From an uncultured Bacteroidales bacterium (lineage in GTDB: Bacteria; Bacteroidota; Bacteroidia; Bacteroidales; P3), in NCBI GenBank assembly GCA_905233895.1, contig CAJOFL010000005.1, positions 1-64,000 of the forward strand: a stretch of 64,000 bases of DNA. The letters run 5' to 3'. Made by a program: the position numbers and the translations under genes. Under the pieces are notes generated by a model. That model did no database searches. It was not told where the DNA came from and saw only the letters and a list, made by a program, of their open reading frames with translations. Shown piece after piece: positions 52,932 to 60,500 of the stretch. Every line of letters starts with the position of its first letter. The first letter of the stretch is position 1.

Positions 52932-53894
52932 TTAAACCATATGCATGTCATTTAAATCACTTAACCAAGTTTTATAAAACGTCGAAGATTTACCATAGAT
53001 ATTATCAAACAATGTTATGTTTTTCCCGCCTAAAATGATACTTAAAATTGCAGCGTGCAGTCGTGTCGTATAGATGGACTTATACCGATCAACCGTCCGA
53101 ATTGCTGTTTTTACATTTAGTGGACGTAACACATAATACCAATATGCGTCCAACCAAATATGTTTGTAATCAGTTCCTAATCGTTTATCAATACGTGCTC
53201 CCCATTTTTCTATGTTTTGTTGCCTATTATATTTTTTGCTGTTTCCCAAAAACAACCAATCGGACACGTATGAATCCTTTGGTATAGATTGATAATTAAT
53301 ATTATTGTTAAACTCTTTGTCATTGCGTCTAATAAAGATGGAACCATTGTGTGATTTTTCTCGTCGGTAATGCTTGATATTTATAGCAAATGCCATATCT
53401 GGCATCAATATGGAGGGATTATTGGGGAAATATTGTTTTAGTATATCAAATGAACGGTAATCTCGGGCGCATATAGTGACATTAGGATAATGACTATAAA
53501 AATCTGCATCTTCTAATAAATTTTCTCTGTTCTGATAATATATAGTCTGAGGAAGTAATATTGTCTTTTGTCTTGGATAATATCTTAAAACTTTTTTCCG
53601 GAATTCGTGTGGTTCAGGCCATAAATCACCGAAGTTTCCTCCTCCATGAAATAATAGAATTGTTTCTGGATGTATTTTCTTCTGGATATTTAAGATGTTC
53701 CCTCCGAACCAGGTGCTATATCTGCATTTGTATGTTTTTGTTTTTAAAAAATCAAGTTCTCCCTGCCATATTAGTGTATCGCCAAGATTGCTATGGTACG
53801 GTAGGTCAAGCAAAATATAGTCGCTGTCTATTAATGGTGAAAGGGTGCGATAAATGATATGTTTGAGCTGCAATACTTTTTCTTGGGATGTCAT
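52932..53894 (-). CDS. Polysaccharide pyruvyl transferase family protein
   Basis: This 320-residue protein has the family layout: NLGDTLIWQGELDFL near the start, ILLFHGGGNFGDLWP, ILLPQTIYYQ, MPDMAFAI, and the C-terminal YTTRLHAAILSIILG. It would add a pyruvate ketal from phosphoenolpyruvate to a sugar, giving the polymer negative charge. It is A+T-rich and overlaps the PP-loop gene by four bases. Confidence 0.92.
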   Translation of the reverse strand: MTSQEKVLQLKHIIYRTLSPLIDSDYILLDLPYHSNLGDTLIWQGELDFLKTKTYKCRYSTWFGGNILNIQKKIHPETILLFHGGGNFGDLWPEPHEFRKKVLRYYPRQKTILLPQTIYYQNRENLLEDADFYSHYPNVTICARDYRSFDILKQYFPNNPSILMPDMAFAINIKHYRREKSHNGSIFIRRNDKEFNNNINYQSIPKDSYVSDWLFLGNSKKYNRQQNIEKWGARIDKRLGTDYKHIWLDAYWYYVLRPLNVKTAIRTVDRYKSIYTTRLHAAILSIILGGKNITLFDNIYGKSSTFYKTWLSDLNDMHMV

Positions 53895-55150
53895 GGACGT
53901 GTGGAATTATTAGGGTTAAAAAAAACACGAATACTGCGTTTGACTTTATGATAAATTATGTGAACAATACTTGGGCGTGGCGGACTTGCATATGGATTGA
54001 GCTTGTAAACCCAATTAATTCGTTTGTCGTACTTGTATGCACCAGTTTCTTGAAATCGCTTAATGACGTATACCCAGTTTCCTTTAACTGAATCGTTTGA
54101 TACATAAAGTGAATCTGTGATAATTTTTTTACTGTTTTGTAAATCACGGTCAGTACATTTAAATCCGTATTGACTAACCGGTTCGTTCTCTGCCAAGAGA
54201 GAAAAGATTGTTCTTATGCATTTTTCACATTTACAGCAGTTTTCCCCTCCTGAAGAGACCCAGCATACTCTTGGCTCTATTTTTTGATTTGTTTGTTTGC
54301 AGTAATTTACAATTGTTTGAATTTTTTGCTGGCGATTTAACTCATAGGCGTCATGAATAATATGGCTACTGCCAAAGTGTAAATAATTATCAATCGTAGG
54401 ATCACTGGCACATGTTGTTTTTTCATTTGCAGTATTTGAACTCGCGATGTATATTTTGTCCAGATGATTTATCCATGCTAAAGGAGCTGCATGGCTAAGA
54501 ATTCCGATACCATGTTGAAAACCATGCCACCATCCATCTTTTGATTTTTCAACAATCACGCTCAATGACTCTTCATTGATGAATGTACGAAAGTTGCTGG
54601 CTACGTAAGATGGAACACTTAAATTGAATTGTTTTGATGTGGAATGAACATGTTTTGATACCTTTTCCCATCCTTCGATATCGTCAAGTCTTATATCGGC
54701 TCCTCTTACCGTAATAAGCAAAGGGTACTCTTCGCGATGACGTATTAATGTTGTAAACGCATCAACACCGCCACTAAAAAAAACCGCATTCCCTCCATTC
54801 GTGCAATAACTATTGTCAATAATATTGATTGCATGAATTTTACCTTTAAAGTTGAACATCGGATACATTTTTTCATACCCACTTTTGATTTTGTCAAGAT
54901 TTTCGAAAAAAGACTTGTCAATAGAGGGTAGATCTAATAATGTATCTGTAAGCCAAATTATTGGAATTACATTACAAACAAATGGAATGACGGCAATGGA
55001 TTCCGGTACAGTGGACACATTTTGAGAATATTCAGCCCAAAAAACGTTTTGAGAGGTATCAAAAAAATGTTGTAATCCTTCTGATACAGAATAGTCTACT
55101 TCAATTCTGTTTCCGTTCAAAGATACTTTATTTACTCTAATTCCCTCCAT
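53891..55150 (-). CDS. PP-loop (ExsB/QueC-like) ATP pyrophosphatase-like protein of unknown role
   Basis: The protein (419 residues) has FFSGGVDAFTTL (about 126-137), a PP-loop of the ATP pyrophosphatase type with Ala in place of the final Ser (SGGxDS). Near residue 310 is NCCKCEKCIRT, a cysteine cluster like the zinc-binding end of QueC/ExsB proteins, preceded by WVSSGGEN. About 110 N-terminal residues are not recognised. PP-loop enzymes adenylate a carbonyl or amide; here the partner might be an amidated or aminated sugar acid, but nothing shows this. It lies between CapA and the pyruvyl transferase, within overlapping genes of the A+T-rich segment. Confidence 0.7.
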   Translation of the reverse strand: MEGIRVNKVSLNGNRIEVDYSVSEGLQHFFDTSQNVFWAEYSQNVSTVPESIAVIPFVCNVIPIIWLTDTLLDLPSIDKSFFENLDKIKSGYEKMYPMFNFKGKIHAINIIDNSYCTNGGNAVFFSGGVDAFTTLIRHREEYPLLITVRGADIRLDDIEGWEKVSKHVHSTSKQFNLSVPSYVASNFRTFINEESLSVIVEKSKDGWWHGFQHGIGILSHAAPLAWINHLDKIYIASSNTANEKTTCASDPTIDNYLHFGSSHIIHDAYELNRQQKIQTIVNYCKQTNQKIEPRVCWVSSGGENCCKCEKCIRTIFSLLAENEPVSQYGFKCTDRDLQNSKKIITDSLYVSNDSVKGNWVYVIKRFQETGAYKYDKRINWVYKLNPYASPPRPSIVHIIYHKVKRSIRVFFNPNNSTRP

Positions 55151-55156
55151 GGCATA

Positions 55157-56383
55157 TTAAAAGGCTTTTAGTAAATACTCTTTTCTAACCTTTTTGCTCC
55201 TTTTCCCAGAAAACCGTCTTGTTGCCTCTAAAATTTCAGAAATAAGCTGTTTTTTCCTTACAATATCTTTTTCATTTTCGACGAGATAGAAAGTATCATA
55301 TACGCGTGACATGCCATTTTCGTCGACAATGTTTTTTATGATGCTATAAGTATAGCGTATTATTTTTTTTGTGATATTGTCAAAATAAGCATGTAAAATA
55401 ACCGAATACTCTGCCAAAACAGTTTCGACATACCACATTCCACCTGGTGTAAAACTAAAATTACCTAAAGAATATGTATATAATCGATGCCCCCAGAATC
55501 CACAACTCAATATGCAATGAGGATGATTTCCAACGATTAAATCAATATTGAGATTCCTTAAGTATTTGTAAATATAATGAGTATATATGCCAACTTCGTT
55601 ATTGTATTGTCCTCCACAATGCAAACAAAGAACTACGATGTCCGACTTACTCCGAGCTGTTTCCACTTTGTCTTTTAGTCGTTGTAGATAAGGTTGATTT
55701 TCCGGGTTAGATATTTCGGTTTCACTTACGGTGTCAATATCCTGTCCGCCAGTATAGGGTTTAAATCGGTAATATAATTTTTCTGCTTTTTTTAATAACC
55801 GTAATGCCTTTCCCTGAAAGCGGTTCTCCACTTTTATTGTGAAATTATGTCTTGTCTGAAAACCGACATGACCTAGTTCTGGTTGGCGTTTAAGAAGATC
55901 TATCAAAAATGTTTCATCGGAGGGAAGTGTGTGCCCATTAAATTCTGAATTTGTTCCGTAGGTAAAAGAAAGAAATGCGACCCGTAATCCACAAAAAGAC
56001 TTGATAAATATTTTATCGCTTTCATCCTTGGTTTTGTAACACCCAGTATGTTCTATGTTATATCGATTAAGGCTATCAATGGTTTTAAGCATTCCTTCAA
56101 CACCTCTGTCCAAAATGTGATTGTTGGCATTTGTCACAAGATTAACGCCAATTCCTTTTATTGCTGGAAGAATATCTTCTGGTGTGTTGAAAGAGGCTGG
56201 TTCATGAGTATAACCAAATTCTTGTCCGGAAATTGTAGTTTCGAGATTCGCTACAACATAGGATGATTCATTAAAAACATGCTTTACCGGAGAAAAAACC
56301 TCGTCATATGAACGCGCTTCTTTAATGGCATTGTCTTGCTCTGCGGAGCTCATGATATCCCCTGTAAATGAAATCTTTATCAC
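55157..56383 (-). CDS. capA: CapA-family (PGA synthesis-like) metallophosphatase protein
   Basis: This 408-residue protein has the CapA/PgsA fold signs: ISFTGDIM at the start, VVANLETTISG, VTNANNHILDRG, IVVLCLHCGGQY and IVGNHPHCIL. The family is related to calcineurin-like metallophosphatases and occurs in poly-glutamate and capsule loci. No signal peptide or membrane anchor is seen, unlike the classical membrane-bound CapA. Its exact job in this locus is unknown. It is A+T-rich. Confidence 0.88.
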   Translation of the reverse strand: MIKISFTGDIMSSAEQDNAIKEARSYDEVFSPVKHVFNESSYVVANLETTISGQEFGYTHEPASFNTPEDILPAIKGIGVNLVTNANNHILDRGVEGMLKTIDSLNRYNIEHTGCYKTKDESDKIFIKSFCGLRVAFLSFTYGTNSEFNGHTLPSDETFLIDLLKRQPELGHVGFQTRHNFTIKVENRFQGKALRLLKKAEKLYYRFKPYTGGQDIDTVSETEISNPENQPYLQRLKDKVETARSKSDIVVLCLHCGGQYNNEVGIYTHYIYKYLRNLNIDLIVGNHPHCILSCGFWGHRLYTYSLGNFSFTPGGMWYVETVLAEYSVILHAYFDNITKKIIRYTYSIIKNIVDENGMSRVYDTFYLVENEKDIVRKKQLISEILEATRRFSGKRSKKVRKEYLLKAF

Positions 56384-57654
56384 TGGGAGATTTTTTTGTC
56401 TATATAATCAAAATCAGGGAGAATATCACCTTCAACTCGCCCCAGCCATACGCCTTCCTTTACAGATTCATTTACAATGGTCCATGAAATAATATCTTCT
56501 TCTGTAAGAAGTATTTTCTTGTCCATCATGGCATGTAAATCAAGGGAATAGTTGCCATAATTGAGATATCTGCATGGGATGTGACAGGTTTGCTCATAGT
56601 ATCCGCTTCCATGCTTCACGTCAATTTTTTCACGACAAGTTGAGGTCAAAATCTTTTCACCTCGTTCGTTCTTGATATGGAAAACAGTATAGAAACAATC
56701 TACATCTTTAGAAAGATGATATTTGACTTGAATTATTGTTTCGTCTTCCATCCGAATAACATCCTCGAATTGGCAATCGACTTTACGAATACCTATTTCT
56801 AAAAGAGTGAATGGCCCCTTTGTGATAGTGGGATTATTCCATGTCTTATGGTTTTCGATAGCGTTGTCTCCCTTAAGATAATGACCAATCACTTCTTCAA
56901 CAATTCCATTTTCTTTTATCATGCCTTTTTCGAGCAGAATTCCTCTATGGCAGAGGCTTTTTACAGCTGCCATGTTGTGGCTGACGAACAGTACTGTTCT
57001 TCCTTCGCCTTTGCTGACGTCTTGCATTTTGCCGATGGCTTTCTTCTGGAATTCGGCATCGCCGACAGCGAGGACTTCGTCGACGACTAATATCTCGGGG
57101 TCGAGGTGGGCGGCGACGGCGAAGCCGAGGCGCACCATCATGCCACTGCTGTAACGCTTTACAGGAGTATCGATATATCGCTCGCAGCCGCTAAAGTCGA
57201 CTATCTCGTCCAGTTTGCGCGTGATTTCCTGCTTGGTCATGCCGAGGATGGCACCGTTGAGGTAGATGTTCTCGCGGCCGGTCATCTCGGGGTGGAATCC
57301 GGTGCCGACCTCAAGGAGCGAGCCGATACGGCCGCGGGCACGGATGGTGCCGGTGGTGGGGGCGGTGACCTTGGAGAGTATCTTCAAAAGGGTGCTCTTT
57401 CCGGCGCCGTTCTTGCCGATGATGCCCACTACGTCGCCCTGCTCGACTTTGAAGTCGATGTCTTTCAGCGCCCACACGTAGTCGCTCTGACCTTTGGTAG
57501 AACGGTCGTTGGTCTCGCCGATGGTGAGGTAGGGGTCCTCTTTGCCCCGCACGTTGACGGTCCACCACCGTTTGAGGTCGTGGGCGAGAGTGCCGGTGGA
57601 GACGGTTCCCAGGCGGTAGAGTTTGCTGATGTTGTTGAATTCGATGGCTGTCAT
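56380..57654 (-). CDS. wzt: ABC transporter ATPase for polysaccharide export (Wzt-like), mosaic
   Basis: This ATPase powers export of the lipid-linked polymer with the permease at 59.2 kb. The nucleotide-binding domain (about 1-245) has Walker A GIIGKNGAGKST, signature YSSGMMVRL, Walker B ILVVDEVLAVGD and switch His SHNMAA. A further 180 residues make a C-terminal domain of the Wzt type, which in known systems recognises the polymer end. Base composition breaks within the gene near 56940: for example 40 of 60 bases are G+C at 57061-57120, but 21 of 60 at 56641-56700. The C-terminal part matches the A+T-rich genes downstream. A four-helix-bundle cassette lies directly before the start codon. 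Confidence 0.95.
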   Translation of the reverse strand: MTAIEFNNISKLYRLGTVSTGTLAHDLKRWWTVNVRGKEDPYLTIGETNDRSTKGQSDYVWALKDIDFKVEQGDVVGIIGKNGAGKSTLLKILSKVTAPTTGTIRARGRIGSLLEVGTGFHPEMTGRENIYLNGAILGMTKQEITRKLDEIVDFSGCERYIDTPVKRYSSGMMVRLGFAVAAHLDPEILVVDEVLAVGDAEFQKKAIGKMQDVSKGEGRTVLFVSHNMAAVKSLCHRGILLEKGMIKENGIVEEVIGHYLKGDNAIENHKTWNNPTITKGPFTLLEIGIRKVDCQFEDVIRMEDETIIQVKYHLSKDVDCFYTVFHIKNERGEKILTSTCREKIDVKHGSGYYEQTCHIPCRYLNYGNYSLDLHAMMDKKILLTEEDIISWTIVNESVKEGVWLGRVEGDILPDFDYIDKKISQ

Positions 57655-57660
57655 TATTTG

Positions 57661-57695
57661 GTTTACGGTTTAAGGTTTACCGTTTACTGTTTTCA
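57661..57695 (-). repeat. Left array of the first four-helix-bundle cassette
   Basis: The plus strand reads GTTTACGGTTTAAGGTTTACCGTTTACTG. The 18-mer GTTTACCGTTTACTGTTT (57675-57692) is present in inverted form at 58104-58121 and 58118-58135. The array runs through the last codons of the bundle gene and up to six bases from the ABC ATPase start. Confidence 0.85.
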
Positions 57696-58065
57696 TTTGG
57701 GTTTCGTTTATTTTTTTAATGAGAGAGGCACGGAGGCCGTTGAGCATACGGGCCACTGTGTCGATTTGCGGACGGAGGCGATTAAGGTCGTTGTCGTCTA
57801 TATAGTTAAGGTCTGTTGCTAAAATCAGTTGATTATATGCCTCCATCAGTGAGCCGTACGAGATTTCATAGAAATGGAGTTGGTCCTTTGTGGAAGTACG
57901 TCCGCTGCCTTCGGCAAGATTTGACGGCACCGACACGATGGATCTCCTTATTTGGTCGCATAGGGCGTATTTCTCAAACTTGGGGAAACTGTCTAATAGT
58001 TGGTAAACCGATACAACAAGTTTTCGGGCTTCTTTCCAAGCGTTGAGGTTTTCAAAAGCGTACAT
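57670..58065 (-). CDS. Four-helix-bundle protein (23S rRNA intervening-sequence protein family)
   Basis: This 131-residue protein belongs to the S23/IVP-like four-helix-bundle family: NLNAWKEARKLVVSVYQLL, FPKFEKYALCDQIRRSIVSV, PSNLAEGSGR, and LHFYEISYGSLMEAYNQL. The family is found inside 23S rRNA intervening sequences in some bacteria and is related to the Avd protein of diversity-generating retroelements; here neither is present. The last codons (MKTVNGKP) are encoded by repeat-array DNA. The gene and its two inverted arrays fill the space between the ABC ATPase and the nucleotidyltransferase. Its role is unknown. Confidence 0.92.
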   Translation of the reverse strand: MYAFENLNAWKEARKLVVSVYQLLDSFPKFEKYALCDQIRRSIVSVPSNLAEGSGRTSTKDQLHFYEISYGSLMEAYNQLILATDLNYIDDNDLNRLRPQIDTVARMLNGLRASLIKKINETQMKTVNGKP

Positions 58066-58086
58066 AATATTGTGTGTTCTATCCCC

Positions 58087-58137
58087 GTAAAACTGTAAAC
58101 ATCAAACAGTAAACGGTAAACAGTAAACGGTAAACTA
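58087..58137 (-). repeat. Right array of the first four-helix-bundle cassette
   Basis: The plus strand contains AAACAGTAAACGGTAAAC twice (58104-58121 and 58118-58135), a period of 14 bases, plus related words on the left (AAACTGTAAAC). It is the inverse of the left array and ends at the stop codon of the nucleotidyltransferase gene (58137-58135). Confidence 0.88.
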
Positions 58138-59169
58138 AACTTTATGCAGAATGCTGCGGGGTTTGGCGATGTGGGAGGTGAGGGAGGCGAGGAGGAGGGA
58201 GGCGTCGGAGTCGGTGTAGACCATGCGGCGTTTCCATCGGTTGGCGAACCAGCGGCGCACTTTCCAAGGCAGGCGGGTCAGGCCGTCGGCGTGATGGTCG
58301 TCGGAGTAGCGGCTGCCGTATACGATGTCCAGCTCGACGGTCTCGGCGGTGTCGTTGCCAATGAGGTAGACGGGGAAGGTGAGCGGTATGCGGTAGTCGA
58401 AGCGTTTCTCGACGATGGTGCAGAGGGCGGCGGCGAAGGGAAGCATGCCGGAGCGCTGGATGATGTCCTGTACCACGGGCCAGTTGACGTCGGAATGATG
58501 GGTGCGGCAGGTGAGGTAGAAGTCGGTGACGTCGCGCAGGGTGATGCGCCCGGCGGCGAAGTGTGTGGCCATATGGCGCAAGAGGTAGATCACTTCGAAG
58601 TTGGCCGAGGGGGCCATCTTCTTGAGTGAGGCTTCGAGGGCACGGTTGCTGCGTGGATAGCGACGGTTGAGGAAGTCGCGGTGGCTCTCGACGGTGACGC
58701 CACGGAGGTCGTATTTGGTGTGGTGGTGGCTGTTGTCGAGGATGGTGACGCCGAGTTCACGACGGGCGAGATTGTCGGCCTCGTCGTGGCGGGCGTAGAA
58801 ATAGAGGTCGATGTCGCCGAACTCACGCAGTTCGGGCTGGGGGTAGTACTGGGCTATGGTGGAGCCTTTGAGCACGAGGGTGTCGATGAGGCGGCGATCC
58901 ATGACCTTGACGATTTCCTGCTGCACCTCGAGTTGGTAGCGGTACCATGAGGCTGCTTTCTCGCGTTCGGCGAGCCATGGGATTTTCACGTCGCGCGGGA
59001 TGTCCATGTCGGCAATGGTGAGGCTGGTGAGTGCCGCCACATGGCCGTGCTGCGCCAGGCGGAAGAGGGTCCACCATTGTGAGGCACCAATCGGGGTGGT
59101 GCCCAGGTAGGGCGGCTGTCCGTCAAGGGCGCTGCGTATCAGTCGGAAGATTATTTCTTGGTCTCTCAT
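58135..59169 (-). CDS. Nucleotidyltransferase family (NTP_transf_5) protein
   Basis: This 344-residue protein belongs to the uncharacterised nucleotidyltransferase group: LVLKGSTIAQYYP then REFGDIDLYF (the GDxD metal motif of the pol-beta superfamily). His- and Arg-rich helices follow (VESHRDFLNRRYPRS, IYLLRHMATHFAAG). Such genes occur often between ABC polysaccharide exporter genes in Bacteroidota; the substrate is unknown. A repeat array begins at its stop codon. Confidence 0.88.
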   Translation of the reverse strand: MRDQEIIFRLIRSALDGQPPYLGTTPIGASQWWTLFRLAQHGHVAALTSLTIADMDIPRDVKIPWLAEREKAASWYRYQLEVQQEIVKVMDRRLIDTLVLKGSTIAQYYPQPELREFGDIDLYFYARHDEADNLARRELGVTILDNSHHHTKYDLRGVTVESHRDFLNRRYPRSNRALEASLKKMAPSANFEVIYLLRHMATHFAAGRITLRDVTDFYLTCRTHHSDVNWPVVQDIIQRSGMLPFAAALCTIVEKRFDYRIPLTFPVYLIGNDTAETVELDIVYGSRYSDDHHADGLTRLPWKVRRWFANRWKRRMVYTDSDASLLLASLTSHIAKPRSILHKV

Positions 59170-59188
59170 TATGATGAGTTAAGAGTGG

Positions 59189-60106
59189 TCAGACGGTGTC
59201 CATGAAGGTGCGTTGCACCCGGTTGAAGAGTACGATGCCGATGCCCAGAAGCACTGCCATGAAGGCGAAGCTGTAGGCCAGGCCTCCCCAACTGAACTCG
59301 CCGGCGCCGAGCATGCCGTATTTGAAGGCTTCGATGATGGGGGTGAGCGGGTTGAGGCTCATGGCGAGGTGGAGTTTGGGGTTGGTGATGGTGCTCAATG
59401 GCCATACTACGGGTGTGGCGTACATCCAGAGGCGGACGAAGTAGTCGAGCATCAGCTGGAGGTCGCGGTATTTGGTCGTCATGCTCGAGAAGAGGATGCC
59501 GAAGCCCAACGCCAGTCCGGCGAGCATTAATACGAGGAGGGGGAGGAGCAGGGCGTAGAGGTTGGTGTGGATCTGGCCGGGGATGACCCATATCTGGTAG
59601 ATGGCGTAGACCACGAGGAAGAGGGCCAGCTGGATGGCGAAGCGCAGGAGGTTGGAGACGACGGTGGAGATGGGCACTATCATACGTGGGAAGTAGACTT
59701 TGCCGAAGATGCCGGCGTTGGCGGTGAAGGTGGAGGAGGTCTTGGAGAGGCAGTCATTGAAGTATTGCCAGAGGCAGACGCCGCTCAGGTAGAAGAGGGG
59801 CTGTGGAAGTCCGTCGGTGGGTATTTTGGCGATGCCGCCGAAGACCACCATGTACATGAGCACCGTGATGACGGGCTGGATGATGTACCACAGCGGGCCG
59901 AGGATGGTCTGCTTGTACTGTGTGGTGATGTTGCGGCGGACGAAGAGGGAGCAGAGGTCGCGGTAGCGCCAAAGCTCACCGAAGTCCACGTGGAGGAGCT
60001 TCTCGCGTGGCTTGATGACGGTGGACCAGCCATCGTGAGACTTCGAGACTTCGAGACTTCGAGACTTCGAGACTTTTTGGCTGTTAGTATCTAGGTGTTT
60101 ATTCAT
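59189..60106 (-). CDS. wzm: ABC-2 permease for polysaccharide export (Wzm-like)
   Basis: This inner-membrane permease has about six helices: LGPLWYIIQPVITVLMYMVVF, GVCLWQYFNDCLSKTSSTF, LLRFAIQLALFLVVYAIYQI, and so on, as in Wzm/TagG. It pairs with the ATPase at 56.4 kb. I place the start at 60106, where ATGAATAA overlaps the bundle-gene stop. The usual start in this family lies near WSTVIKPREK; here about 27 residues precede it, largely encoded by an eight-base repeat array (KVSKSRSLEVSKS). No other ATG lies between array and core. The array has become part of the coding sequence. Confidence 0.93.
   Translation of the reverse strand: MNKHLDTNSQKVSKSRSLEVSKSHDGWSTVIKPREKLLHVDFGELWRYRDLCSLFVRRNITTQYKQTILGPLWYIIQPVITVLMYMVVFGGIAKIPTDGLPQPLFYLSGVCLWQYFNDCLSKTSSTFTANAGIFGKVYFPRMIVPISTVVSNLLRFAIQLALFLVVYAIYQIWVIPGQIHTNLYALLLPLLVLMLAGLALGFGILFSSMTTKYRDLQLMLDYFVRLWMYATPVVWPLSTITNPKLHLAMSLNPLTPIIEAFKYGMLGAGEFSWGGLAYSFAFMAVLLGIGIVLFNRVQRTFMDTV
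60037..60075 (-). repeat. Left array of the second four-helix-bundle cassette, inside the permease gene
   Basis: Nearly five perfect GAGACTTC units (8 bases each) on the plus strand. They lie within the first codons of the ABC permease. The right array at 60468-60499 has the same unit inverted. Confidence 0.95.
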
Positions 60107-60449
60107 GTGATATTGACCCTTTAAGGTTGACAATGCCAGTTGTTATTCTTTTTACGGAATCTTGTAATTCAAGTCGTGTCTCTTGAGAGCAGTAACCTAA
60201 GTCCTCGCAGAGATATAGCATGCTGCGTACTTCGGAGCAACTGCCGGTGGCAATGTTAAGATAGTTTGCAAATTTGGCATCACTTCCGGAATCGAATCCT
60301 TCGGCAATATTATTCATAATGCTTATGGCTGCTCTCTGTATCTGGTCTTTGAATCCCCAGTCTTTGTTGTTGGCTAACATATGATAGATTTTGTTCACGA
60401 CGATACGTGATTCTCTCCAGATATATAGGTTTTCAAGCGATCTTTCCAT
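60099..60449 (-). CDS. Four-helix-bundle protein (23S rRNA intervening-sequence protein family)
   Basis: This 116-residue protein is the second member of the S23/IVP-like bundle family in the locus: NLYIWRESRIVVNKIYHML, WGFKDQIQRAAISIMNNIAEG and GSCSEVRSMLYLCEDLGY. It is not a close copy of the one at 57.7 kb. It is enclosed by inverted GAGACTTC/TCGAAGTC arrays between the sugar transferase and the ABC permease. Its stop overlaps the permease start. Its role is unknown; being in the same operon it is transcribed together with the exporter genes. Confidence 0.92.
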   Translation of the reverse strand: MERSLENLYIWRESRIVVNKIYHMLANNKDWGFKDQIQRAAISIMNNIAEGFDSGSDAKFANYLNIATGSCSEVRSMLYLCEDLGYCSQETRLELQDSVKRITTGIVNLKGSISHE

Positions 60450-60467
60450 CTTATGATGTTGTGTTTC

Positions 60468-60499
60468 TTGAAGTCTCGAAGTCTTGAAGTCTCGAAGTC
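60468..60499 (-). repeat. Right array of the second four-helix-bundle cassette
   Basis: Four 8-base units on the plus strand: TTGAAGTC, TCGAAGTC, TTGAAGTC, TCGAAGTC. They are the inverse of the GAGACTTC array at 60037-60075 and start one base after the stop codon of the sugar transferase gene. Confidence 0.93.
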
Positions 60500-60500
60500 T

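Noticed and set aside
57670..60449. Diversity-generating retroelement suggested by bundle proteins related to Avd
   Set aside because: No reverse transcriptase, template repeat or variable repeat is visible.
57670..60449. Bundle genes as 23S rRNA intervening sequences
   Set aside because: No rRNA gene lies in the window; both genes are within a polysaccharide operon.
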